A stretch of 64,000 bases of DNA from an uncultured Prevotellaceae bacterium (GTDB lineage Bacteria; Bacteroidota; Bacteroidia; Bacteroidales; Bacteroidaceae). The position numbers were made by a program, and so were the translations under genes. The stretch lies in contig CADCIB010000001.1 in NCBI GenBank assembly GCA_902801375.1, positions 62,001 through 126,000 of the forward strand, given 5' to 3'. Every line of letters starts with the position of its first letter. The first letter of the stretch is position 1. The notes under the pieces are model-generated. The model was not told the DNA's origin and did no database searches. It was given only the letters and a program-made list of their open reading frames with translations. Shown here in pieces: positions 62,336-64,000 of the stretch.

Positions 62336-62371
62336 TAAGCATCCCATTCTTTTTTAGGCGGTGTCGGGATT
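62336..62371 (+). repeat. Direct repeat, right copy, flanking the Panacea pair
   Basis: TAAGCAT, C/T-rich spacer, TTTTTTA, GCGGTGTCGGGATT. Same orientation as the copy at 61010-61045. Preceded by a CGAAAGACACGGAAG phrase similar to other dispersed repeats. Confidence 0.6.
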
Positions 62372-62400
62372 GTCAGAATAAAAAAGTTTTAGAATTTGCA

Positions 62401-62476
62401 TACATTGCCTACATTAAAGGATAATCGACTGATTTGCAACGTGTTAGTTTATGTAGGCAGGTATGTAGGCAATGTA
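62401..62476. repeat. 14-bp inverted repeat with an extra direct copy
   Basis: TACATTGCCTACAT (62401-62414) and ATGTAGGCAATGTA (62463-62476) are exact reverse complements. ATGTAGGCA also occurs at 62451-62459, 12 bases before the right arm. Iteron-like spacing upstream of accessory genes suggests a protein-binding site. Confidence 0.65.
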
Positions 62477-62492
62477 GAGGGACGAAGGACGA

Positions 62493-62530
62493 GGGTTGAA
62501 TTACAAAGGACGATGTAAGAAATACGAAAG
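62493..62530 (+). repeat. 38-bp upstream element, copy 1
   Basis: GGGTTGAATTACAAAGGACG continuing ATGTAAGAAATACGAAAG. It ends 14 bases before the DUF6078-like ATG. The copy at 63115-63152 is identical apart from a few substitutions. Confidence 0.7.
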
Positions 62531-62544
62531 AAAAAGGAGAAAGA

Positions 62545-62982
62545 ATGATGGACATTCAAGAGATACCGGATTGGTGGGCGCTTTGCCCGGGCTACGGCTG
62601 CGAGAAGGCGGAGGACTGTCTGCGGAACATGGCGTTCCGGGATATCCGGAAGGGGACGACACGGTGGATGTGCGTCCTGCCAGAAGCCATGAAGGACGGG
62701 GAGTGCAGCTACTTCCAGTCGAAGGAGAAGGTGAGGATGGCTTGTGGGTTCCACGAACTGTGCAGAAGGATTCAGGGACGGGATGCTCGGCACCTGATTC
62801 GCATGGAACTGACGGAACGGTTCGGCAGCAAGGGTTCGTACTATCGCTATAAGGACGGCGATCGGCTGCTGACGCCGGAACTGCAGGAAATGGTGGGCCA
62901 GGTGTTCCGTCGGCATGGCTTCAAAGGGGAGATTGTCTTCGACAAATACTTTGAATCGTACAATTATACAATGGTTCCATAG
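62545..62982 (+). CDS. DUF6078-like small cysteine-containing protein
   Basis: 145 residues. A run of cysteines in DWWALCPGYGCEKAEDCLRN, then RWMCVLPEAM, DGECSYFQS and MACGFHELC suggests metal binding. The C-terminal half (ARHLIRMELTERFGSKGSYY, YRYKDGDRLLTPELQEMVGQ) may bind nucleic acid. It resembles Bacteroidales DUF6078 proteins, from memory. A good ribosome-binding-like AAAAGGAGA lies just upstream, unusual for this genome. Confidence 0.6.
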   Translation: MMDIQEIPDWWALCPGYGCEKAEDCLRNMAFRDIRKGTTRWMCVLPEAMKDGECSYFQSKEKVRMACGFHELCRRIQGRDARHLIRMELTERFGSKGSYYRYKDGDRLLTPELQEMVGQVFRRHGFKGEIVFDKYFESYNYTMVP

Positions 62983-62992
62983 GGGGTCCCAT

Positions 62993-63056
62993 GGGCTGGG
63001 ACTTTGTTCCCACGGGTTGGGACTTTGTTCCCACGGGCTGGGACATTTGTTCCCAG
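62993..63056. repeat. Three tandem 21-22-bp hairpin units
   Basis: GGGCTGGGACTTTGTTCCCAC is repeated three times (62993-63013, 63014-63034, 63035-63056) with small changes. Each unit can pair GGGA with TCCC, and partial half-units flank the array. It follows the DUF6078-like stop by about 10 bases. Confidence 0.85.
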
Positions 63057-63076
63057 GGGGTGGGATGAGAGAAGTT

Positions 63077-63152
63077 TGAATTAGGAAGGACGAATTACGA
63101 AGGTTGAATTACGAGGGTTGAATTACGAGGGACGATGTACGAAATACGAAAG
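63077..63152 (+). repeat. Degenerate GAATTACGA array containing the 38-bp upstream element, copy 2
   Basis: Units GGACGAATTACGAAGGTTGA, ATTACGAGGGTTGAATTACG and so on, each about 14 bases. The last part (63115-63152) is the second copy of the 38-bp element, 26 bases before the next ATG. Confidence 0.7.
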
Positions 63153-63178
63153 AGACTGAGATTTGAGAGGAAAGTACT

Positions 63179-64000
63179 ATGAAAATAACGTTGATAAGAA
63201 CTGATAAGGAGAAGGAACAACATCTGTCGGTGAAGTCGGCAGAGTGGTTCTTCGATCGCATCAAGAGTGACACGAAGGCCGGAGTGATTGGAAAGCTGCG
63301 GCAGCATGTAGCGCTCTTCGGTGATATGGGCGACTGGGCGAAGACCTTGACGATGGTCTTTCCGTCGGTGGAGATGAAGAAGACGGCGAACGGACGGTTG
63401 GAGGTGACGGCCTTCAACTCCGTGGTGACGCTGCTCGTTGAGGACCTGATGCGCAGTCAGGACATCACGGCGGTGAAGGAAGCCGCTGCGAAACTGCCGA
63501 TGACGATGGCCGCTATGACCGGTGCTGACGGTCGGACGGTCGTGATACTGGTGGCTGTGGAGGCTCAGGACGGAAGGAAACCACAGACGGAGGACGAGAT
63601 GGACCAGCTGTGCCGCTCGGGCTACGAGACGGCCTTCGCCGTGTATGGGGGCATCCTGCCGGGAAAGATTACACACCAGCCGGTGAGTGCACGCAGCGCG
63701 TTCTTGCTGCCGCTCGACGAGGAGCCGTACTATAACCCGGCATACACTCCGCTGAAAGTGGGCGGAATGACGGCGGTCGGCAAAGAACAAGAGACGGCGG
63801 GGCAGCAAGAAACCGACATGTCGCTCTATGCCGTCTACGAACAGATTTACCATCGGGCGGTGGAGGAGGCATACGAGGCTACCGAAGGCATCATCAGCAG
63901 TCAGTGGACGGAGGCTTACATCACGGAACTGTTCCGCAGACTTTGCATGGCGGGCGTTCCTGAGGAGGAGGCCTTCCTGCATGTCCGCAACCACCATCAG
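63179..64000 (+). CDS. BT4734/BF3469-like protein with VirE N-terminal-type domain (3' end outside window)
   Basis: 274 codons to the window edge, starting MKITLIRTDKEKEQHLSVKS. VKSAEWFFDRIKSDTKAGVI and FNSVVTLLVEDLMRSQ, followed by TGADGRTVVILVAVE, are typical of Bacteroidetes BT4734-like proteins, normally found with VirE/primase-like domains. Such genes commonly sit at the edges of capsule loci and mobile regions. High GC compared with the polysaccharide genes. Function unproven. Confidence 0.7.
   Translation, partial: MKITLIRTDKEKEQHLSVKSAEWFFDRIKSDTKAGVIGKLRQHVALFGDMGDWAKTLTMVFPSVEMKKTANGRLEVTAFNSVVTLLVEDLMRSQDITAVKEAAAKLPMTMAAMTGADGRTVVILVAVEAQDGRKPQTEDEMDQLCRSGYETAFAVYGGILPGKITHQPVSARSAFLLPLDEEPYYNPAYTPLKVGGMTAVGKEQETAGQQETDMSLYAVYEQIYHRAVEEAYEATEGIISSQWTEAYITELFRRLCMAGVPEEEAFLHVRNHHQ

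Noticed and set aside
62993-63152. CRISPR array
   Set aside because: Units are directly adjacent with no unique spacers, and no cas gene is present.

Overview
The window reads as a chromosomal segment of a Bacteroidales bacterium, most likely Prevotella or a close relative. The evidence is a Bacteroidetes-type primary sigma factor (287 residues, no region 1.1), many promoters of the form TAnnTTTG (with TTTG about 19-22 bases upstream at two of them) and few Shine-Dalgarno sites. Family-specific genes agree: DUF4301, DUF1599, the DoxX/MauE-like BT_3928 type, a GH57/GlgA/debranching glycogen operon, a UpxY/NusG-like regulator and a BT4734-like VirE-N gene.

Positions 1-38,600 are mainly a housekeeping backbone. 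In order: a DUF4301 gene cut by the window edge (-); a RelA-type (p)ppGpp synthetase (+); RNase P RNA rnpB (-); a periplasmic DegQ/HtrA protease; rpoD; a four-gene cassette (secreted protein, HPr-kinase-like, S24/S26 peptidase-like, PqqD-like); an EamA transporter and a thioredoxin; tRNA-Cys; an operon for a dTDP-3-amino-3,6-dideoxyhexose (rfbB, fdtA-like, FemAB-like, fdtB-like); GH97, S66 peptidase and GH29 fucosidase genes; the glycogen operon; an AlbA/Schlafen-domain protein; an rRNA methyltransferase; kdsA-kdsD for Kdo supply; a secreted phospholipase-D-family protein; a DUF4840 lipoprotein; the operon DUF1599 / BT_3928-like / tpiA / SPOR / folE; a small coiled-coil lipoprotein and xseA; and two decayed genes.

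Positions 37,200-60,940 form an extracellular or capsular polysaccharide locus. It starts with a structured leader and a NusG/UpxY-like regulator, then runs on one strand through two UDP-sugar dehydrogenase-type genes, pyruvyl transferase, an F420-hydrogenase-beta-like protein, Wzx, Wzy, three GT4 glycosyltransferases, three TupA-like ATP-grasp proteins, a nucleotidyltransferase, the initiating sugar transferase and a NeuD-like acetyltransferase. It also holds a small acyl-building module (ACP, two KAS III, SDR). Two insertions stand out: an atypical response-regulator/histidine-kinase pair between the two dehydrogenases, and a four-helix-bundle (S23/Avd-like) gene. The locus ends in a truncated fabD.

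Positions 60,940-64,000 are accessory: remnants of an insertion element, a Panacea-domain/small-protein pair that looks like an undescribed toxin-antitoxin module flanked by a direct repeat, an inverted repeat, a DUF6078-like gene, a 21-bp hairpin tandem array, and the start of a VirE-N (BT4734-like) gene. The most interesting signals are the Panacea pair, the signalling pair in the capsule locus, an in-frame palindromic insertion in the initiating sugar transferase, the HPr-kinase/S26/PqqD cassette, and insertion-element remnants near both ends of the capsule locus. All family assignments come from reading motifs by eye; no database search was run.
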